A stretch of 29,914 bases of DNA from JASHVB01 sp049522565 (GCA_049522565.1 JBEKNT010000036.1:1-29914); one strand, 5' to 3'. Positions 6,100 through 15,130 are shown, counted from the stretch's first letter. Notes: generated by a model from the letters alone, not told the origin. Translations and numbers: made by a program.

Positions 6100-7743
6100 A
6101 TGCTCGGGCTGATGCAGCAGCAGCCGCTGCTGGTGTCCTCGTTCATCTGCCACGCGGCGCGCAACCACGGCGCGGTCGAAGTGGTGTCCCGGCTCGGCGA
6201 CGACACTATACATCGCACCAACTACGCCGCGGTGGAACAACGCTCCCGCCAACTCGCACGCGTCCTGCAACGCCTCGGGGTGAAGCACGGCGATCGCGTG
6301 GCGACTCTGGCCTGGAACAGCCACCGCCATCTGGAGCTGTACTATGCGATCTCCGGCATGGGTGCGGTGTGCCACACGGTGAATCCGCGCCTGGCGCTCG
6401 ACGACATCGCCTACATCGTCAACCACGCCGAAGACGTCGTGCTGTTCGCCGACACCAGCTTCGCTGCGCTGGTGACCGCGCTGGCGCCGCTGGTGCGCGA
6501 CAGCGTGCGGGCGGTGGTAATGCTGACCGACGCCGCCGCCATGCCCGACGTGACGCTGGCGTCCGAGATGCGGCTCGCCTGTTACGAGACGCTGTTGGCG
6601 GAGGCGGATTCCGACTACGACTGGCCGGACTTCGACGAGAACACCGCGGCGGCACTGTGTTATACGTCGGGCACGACGGGGCGGCCGAAGGGCGTGCTGT
6701 ACAGCCACCGCTCGACAGCCATCCACGCGCTGGCAGCTAACCAGCCGGACGTGTTCGCCATGCGCGCTACCGATCGTGTGCTGCTGTGCACCCCGATGTT
6801 CCATGCCTGCGGCTGGAGCATTCCGTATATCGCGCCGATGGTCGGCGCGGCGCAGATCTATCCGGGGCGGCATTTGGACGGCGCCAGTCTGCACCAGCTC
6901 GCCGAAGCAGAGCATGCCACGTTCAGCATGGCGGTGCCGACCGTCTGGCTCGGCGTGTTGCAGCATCTGCGCGCCACCGGCGGCAAGCTGACGACGTTGC
7001 GGCGGCTGTTCAGTGGCGGCTCGGCGGTCCCGGAGGCGCTGTTCAAGGCCTATGCGGAGTACGGCACGGCGATCGTCCACGCCTGGGGCATGACCGAAAT
7101 GAGCCCGCTCGGCGTCGCCAACCTGCCGAACGCCGCCACCGCGGACCTGCCGCCGGACGCGGCGGCACAGTTGCAGTTGAAACAAGGTCGCGGCGTGTGG
7201 GGCGTCGAGATGAAGATCACCGACTCCGAGGGCAAGGCGCTGCCCTGGGACGGCTCGGCGTTCGGCGACGTGTATGTGCGCGGACCGTGGATCTGCCGCG
7301 AATACTACAAGCGCGGCGTCGAGGGCGCGGCGGATGCCGATGGCTGGTTCGCGACCGGCGACGTCGGCACGATCGACCCGAACGGCTACCTGGAACTGGT
7401 CGATCGTTCGAAGGACGTGATCAAGTCCGGCGGCGAATGGATCAGCTCGATCGCGCTGGAGAACATCGCCGTATCCCATCCCGACGTGGCCGAGGCGGCG
7501 ACCATCGCCGCGCGCCACGCGAAGTGGCAGGAGCGGCCGCTGCTGCTGGTGGTGCCAAAGCCCGGCCGCCGGGTGGAGCCGGACAGCGTGCTGGCGCTGT
7601 TTAAGGGCCAGGTCGCGAGCTGGTGGATCCCCGACGCGGTGCTGGTGCTGGACGAACTGCCGCACAGCGCCACCGGCAAGCTGAACAAGGTGGCGCTGCG
7701 CGAACGCTACGGTGATCACCTGCTGGCCGGCGAGGCCGCCTGA
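6100..7743 (+). CDS. Fatty-acyl-CoA ligase (AMP-forming, AlkK-like)
   Basis: A 547-residue ANL-superfamily enzyme that would activate medium- or long-chain fatty acids to CoA thioesters using ATP. Visible motifs are the P-loop YTSGTTGRPKG (residues 188-198), the acyl-pocket signature PMFHACGW, HAWGMTEMSP (A5), GWFATGDVG, the hinge region DRSKDVIKSGGEWISS, and a C-terminal PHSATGKLNK with the catalytic lysine. The start at 6100 is chosen because GGGAGGG lies 6 bases upstream and the protein then begins MLGLMQQQPLLVSS as in close relatives; an ATG 30 bases earlier is less likely. It stands alone, with repeats upstream and a small unrelated gene downstream. Confidence 0.93.
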   Translation: MLGLMQQQPLLVSSFICHAARNHGAVEVVSRLGDDTIHRTNYAAVEQRSRQLARVLQRLGVKHGDRVATLAWNSHRHLELYYAISGMGAVCHTVNPRLALDDIAYIVNHAEDVVLFADTSFAALVTALAPLVRDSVRAVVMLTDAAAMPDVTLASEMRLACYETLLAEADSDYDWPDFDENTAAALCYTSGTTGRPKGVLYSHRSTAIHALAANQPDVFAMRATDRVLLCTPMFHACGWSIPYIAPMVGAAQIYPGRHLDGASLHQLAEAEHATFSMAVPTVWLGVLQHLRATGGKLTTLRRLFSGGSAVPEALFKAYAEYGTAIVHAWGMTEMSPLGVANLPNAATADLPPDAAAQLQLKQGRGVWGVEMKITDSEGKALPWDGSAFGDVYVRGPWICREYYKRGVEGAADADGWFATGDVGTIDPNGYLELVDRSKDVIKSGGEWISSIALENIAVSHPDVAEAATIAARHAKWQERPLLLVVPKPGRRVEPDSVLALFKGQVASWWIPDAVLVLDELPHSATGKLNKVALRERYGDHLLAGEAA

Positions 7744-7837
7744 TCACCCACACGTCAAGAGCGCGCCGAAAAATTTTGATCGGAGTTTCCCCACCCGACA
7801 CCATCTTGTGCCACGTCAGCAGCAACGGGAGGCGGCC

Positions 7838-8293
7838 ATGCCCTTCGACGGAAGCGAATTCATCGCCACGCCGGTTCGCACAGGTACGAAGCACCCGGGG
7901 TTTTGGCAGGTGGTTCGGCAAGTGGCCCGCCGCATGCGTCCGGGCGCCAAGGCTTTGCCGCTCGAGTTCCCGCAGTCCTCCCCGACCGAAGCGCCCGCCG
8001 TCGCGACGGTGCAGGTCCTGAGCCTGGCGCGCACGCTGATCGAGGACGAGCGGCACTGGATTCAGCGCCGCTATGAGACCCTGGACGGCAGGCGCTGCGC
8101 TGTCGGGGCGCTGCGCAGCGCGGGGCGATTGCTCACCGCGCGGAGCCTGAACGTCGATGCCCACAATCTGCTGCTGGAGGTCGCGATCGGGCGCGGCTTC
8201 ACCGATATCGAGAAGATGAACGACCACTCGACGCACGGCCAGGTGGTGTCGGCATTCGACATCGCCATCGCCCGCGCGCAGGCACGTCTGTAG
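7838..8293 (+). CDS. Small protein resembling DUF6197 (function unknown)
   Basis: A 151-residue soluble protein started at an ATG with GGGAGG 5 bases upstream. The N-terminal half (to about residue 60) is basic and low in recognisable structure. The rest matches the pattern I know from DUF6197: LARTLIEDERHWIQRRYETL, then DGRRCAVGALRSAG, and a terminal helix after the family's 'WND' position, here KMNDHSTHGQVVSAFDIAIARA. The family is predicted helical, common in actinobacteria and alphaproteobacteria, and has no established role. The gene is monocistronic in appearance, 94 bases after the acyl-CoA ligase. Assignment is by motif memory. Confidence 0.7.
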   Translation: MPFDGSEFIATPVRTGTKHPGFWQVVRQVARRMRPGAKALPLEFPQSSPTEAPAVATVQVLSLARTLIEDERHWIQRRYETLDGRRCAVGALRSAGRLLTARSLNVDAHNLLLEVAIGRGFTDIEKMNDHSTHGQVVSAFDIAIARAQARL

Positions 8294-8559
8294 CGCGCGC
8301 ACGTCTCCCGGCGACGCGCGAGTACCCGTCCCGCGCACCGGGCGGGTGGGACACTGGCACCTGGACTGGCTGCCCGGACGGTGAGGACAACGTTGGGGCA
8401 GGCGGTGCCGCCGACCCCGGCATCATCCGAGTCTCGCGTCATCCCATCCCGGAATTGGTGCCATGAAGACCTTGGTCCGGCAGCCGCAACTCTGTAGGCC
8501 GATGTGCCGAGAGGGCACGCCGGTATGGTGGGGTCGCGCGATTGAGCCAGGAAAAGCCG

Positions 8560-8946
8560 ATGCGCCGCGTCGTGGTGGACGTGTCAACCATCGCCCGATG
8601 GACCGGCCCGCCGGTCGGCATCATGCGCGCGCAGTACGAATTGGCCGCGCAGGCGCAATCCTGGCGCGAGGGCGCTGCGCTTGGCTTGTGGGACAGGAGC
8701 GCCGGGCGATTTCGTGCGCTGCAACCCGGATGGGCTCCGACGGTCCTGAGCTGGCAGGGTGCGATCTATCCCCCCGAACCCCTCGTGCAACCCCTCGGTA
8801 TCCGCAGGCTGCTACCGTCTCGCTTGCCGATCGTCATGGCGCTGGAGCGACTCCGGCTCTCCACCGCTTCGCCCCTGCGCGCGCGTCTTGCCGATCGTGC
8901 GCAGCGCGCTGTGCCTCGCGTCGCGCGGGCACGGCTTCCCGCTTGA
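8560..8946 (+). pseudogene. Glycosyltransferase family 4-type protein, N-terminal fragment before a frameshift
   Basis: Starts at the ATG at 8560 with AGGA about 7 bases upstream. The product begins MRRVVVDVSTIARWTGPPVG, the usual opening of GT-B transferases that begin '..VDVSTI.R..G.PVGI.R...'. Sense is lost after about residue 115, and a stop occurs at 8944. The continuing part of the same protein lies one frame over, in the reading that ends at 9958. A single-base insertion (or two-base loss) somewhere in about 8880-8940 would rejoin them. I cannot tell a true mutation from a sequencing error. Confidence 0.7.
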
Positions 8947-9958
8947 GGACCAGCGCGGCAACCGGCTGGCCTGTGTGGCACCCGATTGGGCGCTCGGCGA
9001 GGTGCTCGCGCTCACGCCCGACGATGTGGTGCTGCTTGCCGGCACCGATTGGTACCACATCGATCCGGTGGCGGTCGGCGCACTGAAACAGCGGCTCGGT
9101 TTTCGCCTTGCGGTGGTATGCTACGACCTGATCCCATTCCTCTTCCCGGCGTTCTTTCCCGCTGCGGACCTCGCTTCGGTGCGTCGCTACTGGGCGGAGA
9201 TCCTGCCGATCGCCGACCTGGTGATCTGCAACTCCCGCGTGGTCGAAGCCGACGCGCATGCGATCGCCGCGACACTGGGCACGCGTATCCGGGCCAGCGC
9301 CGTGGCGCCGCTCGGGTTCGCGCTGCTGGCGATCAGCGCAGTGCCGGGCGCCTTGCCGGCTGACCTCGCCCCTGGCCGCTACGCCCTGTTCGTCAGCACG
9401 ATCGAGCCGCGCAAGGGCCACGCGCTGCTGCTGGACGCCTGGGAGCGGCTCCTGGCCCGCGGCATTCCGCAGCGCCACGGGTTCCGCCCGGTGTTCGTTG
9501 GCCGGTCGGGCTGGCAGGTGGCCGACGTGCTGCGGCGCATTGACGCCCTGTCGCGGGACGGGACGCTGCTGCATTTACAGGGGATCGGTGACGCGGAACT
9601 CGACGCGCTGTACCGCCATGCCGGATTCTGTCTCTATGCCTCGCGCTACGAGGGCTTCGGCCTGCCGATCATCGAGGCCTTCGCCCGCGGCAAGGCGGTG
9701 ATCGCCTCCACCGGCGGCGCCGTGCCGGAGACGGCGGGCGATCTGGCGCCGTGCCTCGATCCGACCGACGTGGCGGCGTGGGAGCAGATGCTGAGCGAGT
9801 GGATTGAACGGCCGGAACGTCCCGCGGGCTACGCGGCGGGCGTTCGCGCCGGGTTCAGGCACTCCACCTGGCCAGCGGCCGCGGCGAACATCCTGACGAT
9901 TGCAAGGCAACCTCCGCCGCCGCAGGCGGGTGAGGTTGTCCTACGCGCGCAGACGTAG
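8759..9958 (+). CDS. Glycosyltransferase family 4 (GT-B fold), main fragment
   Basis: Sensible protein starts at about residue 50 of this frame (ASRGHGFPLEDQRGNRLACV), so real coding probably enters from the upstream frame. It then shows the N-terminal Rossmann domain (VVCYDLIPFLFP, ADLVICNSRVVEADA), the domain linker APLGFAL, and the C-terminal nucleotide-sugar domain with FVSTIEPRKGHALLLDAWE, FVGRSGW, GIGDAELDALYRHA, and the E-x7-E motif YEGFGLPIIEAFARGKAVIAS. It would transfer a sugar from an NDP-sugar to a lipid or glycan acceptor on the cytoplasmic side of the membrane. Its 3' end overlaps the convergent GT2 gene by 18 bases. It would work only if the frameshift is not real or is bypassed. 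Confidence 0.8.
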   Translation: MRSIPPNPSCNPSVSAGCYRLACRSSWRWSDSGSPPLRPCARVLPIVRSALCLASRGHGFPLEDQRGNRLACVAPDWALGEVLALTPDDVVLLAGTDWYHIDPVAVGALKQRLGFRLAVVCYDLIPFLFPAFFPAADLASVRRYWAEILPIADLVICNSRVVEADAHAIAATLGTRIRASAVAPLGFALLAISAVPGALPADLAPGRYALFVSTIEPRKGHALLLDAWERLLARGIPQRHGFRPVFVGRSGWQVADVLRRIDALSRDGTLLHLQGIGDAELDALYRHAGFCLYASRYEGFGLPIIEAFARGKAVIASTGGAVPETAGDLAPCLDPTDVAAWEQMLSEWIERPERPAGYAAGVRAGFRHSTWPAAAANILTIARQPPPPQAGEVVLRAQT

Positions 9959-10882
9959 GAGCCAGGCATGCAGGCGGGTACGCGCACGCAAGCCCGGCTG
10001 TCGCAGCAACAGCCCGATCGCCGCGCGCGCGGCCTTCCGGTTGCCCGCGGCAATAGCTTCCTTGACCGCGTCCATCGCGCGGGTGGTGACGTGCCGCGTG
10101 ATGGCCGCTTCCGGGACGCCGATCGCTTGCAGGAAGCCGCGGGTGATCACGGTCACCCGTCCTGCCGGATCGTCCCCGCCGGCGCGCCACCGCTCCGCCA
10201 TGGCCAGCGCGCCAAACTCGGACAATGCCCGCTGCTCCAGCTCCTGCCAGGTGGTCTGCGCCGCATGCTGGCGATAGGCGAGCAAGCACTCCGGCAGGTT
10301 CATCAGGTCGTGACCTTCGGACAGGCGAAGCCAGAGGTCGAAATCCTCCGCGTGGCGGAAAGCCGCGCGGTAGCCGCCGGCCTCCAGCACGATGGCGCGT
10401 CGCAGCATCATCGTCGGATGGATCATGCAATTCCCCCGACGCAGCATGCAGCGGATCGCGGCTGGCTCGGTGGGCGGATACCTCTTGCCGAGCAATGCGC
10501 CGTCGCGGTCAATCACGTGACAGGCACTCCCCAGGGCTGCAACAGTCTGATGCGCATCGAGTGCCGCCACCTGGATGGCAAGCCGCTCCGGCATCGCCAT
10601 GTCATCCGCGTCCATCCGGGCCACGTAAGCGCCCCGCGCCTCCGCCAGTCCGCGATTGAGCGCCGGCACCAGGCCGAGCGGCGGCTGCGTCAGCACGCGG
10701 ATCCGCCGATCGTGCGCGGCGAGATCGCCGATGATCGCCGGGGTGGCGTCGCGCGATCCGTCGTTCACCACCAGAAGCTCGAACGCATCGCACGTCTGGG
10801 CGAGGATGCTGGCGACGGCCTCGGCCACGAAAGCGGCGCCGTCGCGCACCGGCAGCACCACGGACACCAAAGGCCAGGTCAT
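9941..10882 (-). CDS. Glycosyltransferase family 2
   Basis: A 313-residue GT-A enzyme. The N-terminus VSVVLPVRDGAAFVAEAVAS and LLVVNDGSRDAT form the nucleotide-binding half, YVARMDADDMAMP carries the metal-binding DxD (DAD), and RHAEDFDLWLRLSEG supplies the catalytic ED-x2-DLW region. The C-terminal 80 residues are helical and basic, ending in alternating R and L, perhaps for peripheral membrane contact. The start at 10882 follows GGGCGGGAT by 9 bases and gives the standard family N-terminus. Expected role: adding a sugar to a cell-surface polysaccharide or lipid-linked glycan. It is divergent from the next GT2-like gene over 82 bases. Confidence 0.92.
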   Translation of the reverse strand: MTWPLVSVVLPVRDGAAFVAEAVASILAQTCDAFELLVVNDGSRDATPAIIGDLAAHDRRIRVLTQPPLGLVPALNRGLAEARGAYVARMDADDMAMPERLAIQVAALDAHQTVAALGSACHVIDRDGALLGKRYPPTEPAAIRCMLRRGNCMIHPTMMLRRAIVLEAGGYRAAFRHAEDFDLWLRLSEGHDLMNLPECLLAYRQHAAQTTWQELEQRALSEFGALAMAERWRAGGDDPAGRVTVITRGFLQAIGVPEAAITRHVTTRAMDAVKEAIAAGNRKAARAAIGLLLRQPGLRARTRLHAWLLRLRA

Positions 10883-10964
10883 TGCATTGTTATCCCGCCC
10901 GTGCGGTTTACGGAGCCGGCGGGAGGCTTCAACATTCGCCTGGTCCTGGCAACGCGGTGGCGCC

Positions 10965-11726
10965 ATGCCGCATGTCTCTTCCCTGCCGGCGGTCAGCTTC
11001 GTCACCGTCGCGGCGGACGGCTATTTGTTCGTGCGGCTGCTGATCGAACGGCTGCGCGCCCTCGCCGGCGACCGCGACTACGAGATCGTCGTGGTGGACC
11101 GTGGCAGCCGCGACGGCACGCGGGCCTGGCTGCGGGCGCAGCAGGATGTGCGCGTGTTGACCCGCCGCGGATGGCCCTGGACTCGCGGCCACGGCCACGG
11201 GGAAGCCGCCGAGGTGGGCGTGCGGGCGGCGCGGCATGCGCGCATCGTATTGCTCGATTCCGATGCCCATCCGGTAGCAGCCGATTGGCTGCGTTGTAGC
11301 GTCGATCGGTTGGACGAGCACCATCGGCTGGCTGGCGCGGTGTTCCGCGACAACCATCGCGGCAACCCGCATGGCTGGTACATCCACCCGCATTTCATGG
11401 CGTTCTTCAAGGCCGACCTCGGCGGCCTGGTCGTCCTGCGCAAGCTGCGTGGCGAGGACACCGATACCGGCGAGGAAGCGACGCTGCGCGTCCTGGCCGC
11501 GGGCCGCGGCGTGGTCGGCCACGAGATCGCGTTTTGCCCGCGCTTCGATGTCGGTCATCCGCTGGTGCCGACTGTCGCCGGCGGCGTGTTCCATGCGTGG
11601 TACGTGTCGCGGCTACTGCGCATGGAGGCCGAGGTGCTGCGCGAAACCGGCGGACAGGTGTCGCGCGCTGCTTACCTGGAGCCGCTGATGGCGCGGCTGC
11701 GGTCGGAATACCGACTGCCTTACTGA
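10965..11726 (+). CDS. Glycosyltransferase family 2-like protein
   Basis: A 253-residue protein with a GT-A-like N-terminus: VSFVTVAADGYLFVRLLIER, then YEIVVVDRGSRDGTRAWL and IVLLDSDAHPVAADWL, where DSD is the DxD equivalent. The second half (about residues 120-200) is less typical, with HPHFMAFFKADLGGLVVLRK and GEDTDTGEEATLRV; the histidine/phenylalanine 'HPHFMAF' block recurs in GT2-like proteins that describe capsule-type transferases, but the acceptor is unknown. The ATG at 10965 was chosen because family similarity begins there; no strong ribosome-binding site is visible. Its 3' end overlaps the convergent GT4 gene by seven bases. Confidence 0.82.
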   Translation: MPHVSSLPAVSFVTVAADGYLFVRLLIERLRALAGDRDYEIVVVDRGSRDGTRAWLRAQQDVRVLTRRGWPWTRGHGHGEAAEVGVRAARHARIVLLDSDAHPVAADWLRCSVDRLDEHHRLAGAVFRDNHRGNPHGWYIHPHFMAFFKADLGGLVVLRKLRGEDTDTGEEATLRVLAAGRGVVGHEIAFCPRFDVGHPLVPTVAGGVFHAWYVSRLLRMEAEVLRETGGQVSRAAYLEPLMARLRSEYRLPY

Positions 11727-12868
11727 TGGCACTCTTCCGTCACCTGGAGCAATACCTCCTCGACGGCGCGGAAATTATCGCGGGAATCATGCTGCAACGC
11801 CGCCTCCCGCGCCGCTGCACCGATGCTTCGCCGCATGTCGGGACACAGCAAGTGCCGCATGTGCGCGGCGAGCGCCGACACGTCTTCGGGATCCGGCAGC
11901 ACGAACCCGCTGCGTCCGTCGACGATCAACTCGCTGGCGCCGTTCATCGCGGTGGTAATGACCGGCAGGCCGGCGGCAAGCCCCTCGATGGTGGCCAGGC
12001 TGCACGCATCCCAGCGGGTGGGGTGCACCAGCACGTCCGCGGCGGCAAACAGTGGCGCCATATCGGTGACCGGACCAAGAAAATGCACGCGGTCGCGGAT
12101 GTCGAGCCGGCTGGCCAGCTTGGTCCAGAACGCGTCCGCCGGGCCGCCCGCGATCGCCAGCCGGACGTCTGCGCCTTCCTGTCGCAGGCTAGCCAGTGCG
12201 CGCATCGCGGTGTCCACACCCTTGAGCCGCGGGTTATGCGCAACGGTGAGGAACAGCGTGCCGTCGCCGAGGCGGAGCGCCCGTCGTGTCGGCAGCCGTA
12301 AGCCTGCGCGGAGCGAAGGTGCGAAGCGCTGTGTATCGACGCCGTTGGGAATCACGGTGATGCGCTCCGGCGCGACACCGTGGCGCTCGGCGAGCAGCCC
12401 GCGCAGCCGATGGGACAGCGCAATGATGCGCCGCGCGTTCCTGGCCTGCAACTGCTCGAGTCTGGCCAGGTGCCAGCGGTAGCGCCAGTCACGCGGCGAG
12501 ATCAGGCTGCGCAGGCGCCGCAGTTGAGGCTGGGTGGTGCGCAGGGTGGCCTCGCTCAGGCGACGGGATCCGGTGTGCGGCTGGAATACGTGCCCCGACC
12601 AGCTCGTGCCGCCGTCATGGACGACATCCGGCTTGAGTATGGCGATGCTGGCGGCGACGCATCGGGCCCGTTCGAGCATGCGACGGGCCTGCGGCAGGAT
12701 GTGCGCGCGGATCTGCAGCGTATGATTGGCCTCGCTGAAGGCTACCACGTGCACCTCATGCTCGCGCTCCAGCAGATGCGCCGCGAAGCCCACCGTCCAT
12801 TGCTCCCGCCCCCCGACGCGCGGATCAAAGCGATCGATGACCAGGGCGACCTTCACGGCGGGATGCAC
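11720..12868 (-). CDS. Glycosyltransferase family 4 (WaaG-like)
   Basis: A protein of about 380 residues with a GT-B fold. It opens VKVALVIDRFDPRVGGREQW (glycine-rich donor/acceptor loop), has VIPNGVDTQRFAP at the interdomain linker, TVAHNPRLKGVDTAMRAL at the start of the C-terminal domain, and the retaining-enzyme signature VHPTRWDACSLATIEGLAAGLPVI, in which the second glutamate of the E-x7-E pair is conserved. The enzyme resembles LPS-core glucosyltransferases. The first in-frame GTG is at 12868, but AGGGAG overlaps it; the GTG at 12856 has the better spacing, so the true start may be there. A GTG start is needed either way. About 275 bases upstream are empty. Confidence 0.9.
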   Translation of the reverse strand: MHPAVKVALVIDRFDPRVGGREQWTVGFAAHLLEREHEVHVVAFSEANHTLQIRAHILPQARRMLERARCVAASIAILKPDVVHDGGTSWSGHVFQPHTGSRRLSEATLRTTQPQLRRLRSLISPRDWRYRWHLARLEQLQARNARRIIALSHRLRGLLAERHGVAPERITVIPNGVDTQRFAPSLRAGLRLPTRRALRLGDGTLFLTVAHNPRLKGVDTAMRALASLRQEGADVRLAIAGGPADAFWTKLASRLDIRDRVHFLGPVTDMAPLFAAADVLVHPTRWDACSLATIEGLAAGLPVITTAMNGASELIVDGRSGFVLPDPEDVSALAAHMRHLLCPDMRRSIGAAAREAALQHDSRDNFRAVEEVLLQVTEECHQ

Positions 12869-13143
12869 TCCCTGTCATTGCCAAGCGAGAATCTCTCCCG
12901 GGCAGGGGCTTGCCTGGCCGGGTCAAGCACTGCACGCATCCGGGCCGGGTCAATCGCCATCCGCATCAGGGCCAGCAGCGGACAACGCCCGACGGCTTTC
13001 CTGCGTCCTCCATCCCGCTTTCCAGCGGTCAGTATCCACGAAACGCAAGCCTGGCGTATGGACAACGCTTATAACCCGCGGAATACAACAAATGCGCTTG
13101 AGCGGTCTGCGCACTGGTGCCGCCACGCCGCGGCGACGCACCG
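12869..13143. other. Intergenic region with no recognised gene
   Basis: This gap lies between the GT4 gene and the end of uppP, both on the minus strand. The part next to 12868 must contain the GT4 promoter. Nothing with a family match or a good ribosome-binding site is seen. An AT-richer patch at about 13060-13095 (GCTTATAACCCGCGGAATAC) is the only obvious compositional feature. Confidence 0.4.
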
Positions 13144-13974
13144 TCACACCAGCAGCAGCGCCAGGCTCCCCGCACCGACCACGAAGCAGTAATATGCGAA
13201 CGGATTGAGCGCCCAGGCGTCGTGCTGGCGGAAATAACGCATCAAAAAAGCGGTGCTGGCGAACGCCGTCACCCCCGCCACCACCGCAGCCAACGCCGCC
13301 AGGTGGAACACGCCCGGCGGCATGCTCTCGTGTAGCAGCTTCGGCACCTCCAGCACCGTCGCGCCGAGGATGATCGGCGTCGCGATCAGGAAGGAGAAAT
13401 GCGCGGCGCCTTCATGGTCGATCCCGCGCAGCAGTCCGCCGACGATGGTGGCGCCCGAGCGCGATATCCCCGGGATCAGCGCGGTGCATTGCCAGCAGCC
13501 GATCGCCAGGGCGTCCATTGCGTTCAGCGTGGTCAGCGGCCGGTGGCCCAGCCCGCGCACCTTCTCGCCGAATATCAGCAGGCAGCCATTCACCAGCAGG
13601 AAGGCCGCGGCGACCACCGGCGAGCCGAACAGGCTGCGGAAGAACTTCTCTGCCACGAAGCCCAGGATCACCGCCGGAATCGTGGCGATGACGATCAGCA
13701 CGAACACGCGGCGACTCTCGCCCACCTGATGCGCGCCGCCGAGCCCCACGACACCGGTCGCCAGCGCCCACCAGTCGCGCCAGAAATACACCAGCAGCGC
13801 CGTGGCGGTGCCGAGATGCAGCATGACCAGGAAGGGCAGGAATTCCGGCGCGTGTTGGTCGATATGCCAGCGCAGCAGCGCCGGCAGCACGACGGCGTGG
13901 CCCAGGCTGCTGACCGGGAACAGCTCGGTGGCGCCCTGGAGGACGGCGATGACGATGGCTTGCAGTGCGTTCAT
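13144..13974 (-). CDS. uppP: Undecaprenyl-diphosphatase UppP/BacA
   Basis: A 276-residue polytopic membrane protein. It has both BacA signatures: the first loop QGATELFPVSSLGH (residues 13-26, with catalytic glutamate E17) and PGISRSGAT (residues 168-176, with the catalytic arginine). The rest is hydrophobic helices as in the family. It removes one phosphate from undecaprenyl diphosphate on the periplasmic side, giving undecaprenyl phosphate for new rounds of peptidoglycan and polysaccharide synthesis. It is the last gene of a minus-strand group with the ATP-grasp and DedA genes, 46 bases after the ATP-grasp stop. Confidence 0.95.
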   Translation of the reverse strand: MNALQAIVIAVLQGATELFPVSSLGHAVVLPALLRWHIDQHAPEFLPFLVMLHLGTATALLVYFWRDWWALATGVVGLGGAHQVGESRRVFVLIVIATIPAVILGFVAEKFFRSLFGSPVVAAAFLLVNGCLLIFGEKVRGLGHRPLTTLNAMDALAIGCWQCTALIPGISRSGATIVGGLLRGIDHEGAAHFSFLIATPIILGATVLEVPKLLHESMPPGVFHLAALAAVVAGVTAFASTAFLMRYFRQHDAWALNPFAYYCFVVGAGSLALLLV

Positions 13975-14020
13975 GCCGGCTTCCTGGCCGAAGCAGGCTG
14001 ATTCTGCAATTGCCGCACCC

Positions 14021-15130
14021 TCAGTCGTTCATCGGATAGGCCGCCATCAAGCGCTTCTGATGCCGCCAGTGCCGCCACATCGACCGGAGGCCGGCCGGCC
14101 GGTGGCCGCGCGCGCGATTGACCGCGGCGATGCGGAACGCCGCGCCGTAATGGAAGAACTGCGCGCGCCAGGCCTCCAGCAAGGACGTCGCGGGATCCCA
14201 GACATGCGTTGCCTCGGAACCGACGCCGTTGATCTCGATGACGCGCAACCCCTCGCCGCGCGCCAGCGCCTGCACCGAGCCGAAGCGCACGTCGATGCGG
14301 CCGAAATAGAAGTCCGGCAGCGCCCGCGTCAGCCGCTCGATGCGGTCGGTCAATGCCTCGGTGGCCAGCAAGCTGCCGTTGCGGAAGAGCGAGCCCTTGC
14401 AGTGGTTGCCGACGAATACCAGCCGCACCAGTTCGCCCTGCCGCGGCACCTCGTCCTGCCGGTGCGCCAGGCGCGGGAGATACAGGTGCGCGAGGCGGCC
14501 GGCGCGCGGATCGGCGAGGATCAGTTGGCGCAGCGTCGAGCGTCCGTCGCCGGTCACGAAGGGCGGAAATTTCAGCGTAATCGACGTGATGCGGCCGCAT
14601 GGCTCGTCGGGGTGGCGGATATAGAACAGGCCGGCCTCACCGTCCTCCCGGATGAACTCCTGCAGCAGCACGCAAGCGCCGCGCGGATACGCGGACAAAT
14701 AGCGCGACAGCGCGGCACGATCGTCCACCAGCCGCACGCCGGTGCCGTTGCAGCCGATATCCGGCTTGACCACCAGCGGATAGTCGAGCCTGGCCTGCGC
14801 CATCGCCCGTTCCGCCGCGTCGATGTCGGCCGACGGATCGCTGCTGTGCGTTACGATGCTGGTGTAGCGGGCCAGCACGTCGCGTTCTGCGCCGGCGACC
14901 TGGTCGAGGATCTCGCGCTTGGATTCGCCGCACAGCCCGCCCACGTCGATGGCCGGGTTGGCCGCGGTGGGCAGGCTGAGATCGCCGTAGCGCAGCCCGA
15001 GCATGATCCAGTGCGCGACCACCGGCGCGTAGAACAGCCAGCCTGGCCAGAACTCGAAGAACGAAACGACCGGCGGCGGGCGCGGCGGGGAGGGGACGCG
15101 CGCGAGGCGGATGGCCGGTTCCAGCTTCAT
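14021..15130 (-). CDS. ATP-grasp domain protein, D-alanine-D-alanine ligase-like
   Basis: A 369-residue protein started at the ATG overlapping the DedA stop (ATGA). The first 60 residues include a short tryptophan-rich region (FFEFWPGWLFYAPVVAHWIM) that may touch the membrane. From about residue 120 an ATP-grasp fold is visible: YPLVVKPDIGCNGTGVRLV (nucleotide-binding lysine and glycine-rich loop), VLLQEFIREDGEAGLFYIR, and FGRIDVRFGS with IEINGVGSEATHVWDP near the end, where D and E-x-N are the metal ligands. It likely joins a carboxylate to an amine using ATP; the substrate is unknown. Its place between two undecaprenyl-phosphate recycling genes suggests a cell-envelope role. Confidence 0.85.
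   Translation of the reverse strand: MKLEPAIRLARVPSPPRPPPVVSFFEFWPGWLFYAPVVAHWIMLGLRYGDLSLPTAANPAIDVGGLCGESKREILDQVAGAERDVLARYTSIVTHSSDPSADIDAAERAMAQARLDYPLVVKPDIGCNGTGVRLVDDRAALSRYLSAYPRGACVLLQEFIREDGEAGLFYIRHPDEPCGRITSITLKFPPFVTGDGRSTLRQLILADPRAGRLAHLYLPRLAHRQDEVPRQGELVRLVFVGNHCKGSLFRNGSLLATEALTDRIERLTRALPDFYFGRIDVRFGSVQALARGEGLRVIEINGVGSEATHVWDPATSLLEAWRAQFFHYGAAFRIAAVNRARGHRPAGLRSMWRHWRHQKRLMAAYPMND

Noticed and set aside
5587..7719. A 710-codon minus-strand frame
   Set aside because: It is antisense to the acyl-CoA ligase for most of its length, with low-complexity His/Arg/Gly composition. Only the last part outside the ligase looks mildly protein-like, which is not enough.
8325..8346. 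Hairpin CCCGTCC/GGGCGGG after the DUF6197-like gene, considered as an intrinsic terminator
   Set aside because: One G-T pair and no following T run; too weak to call.
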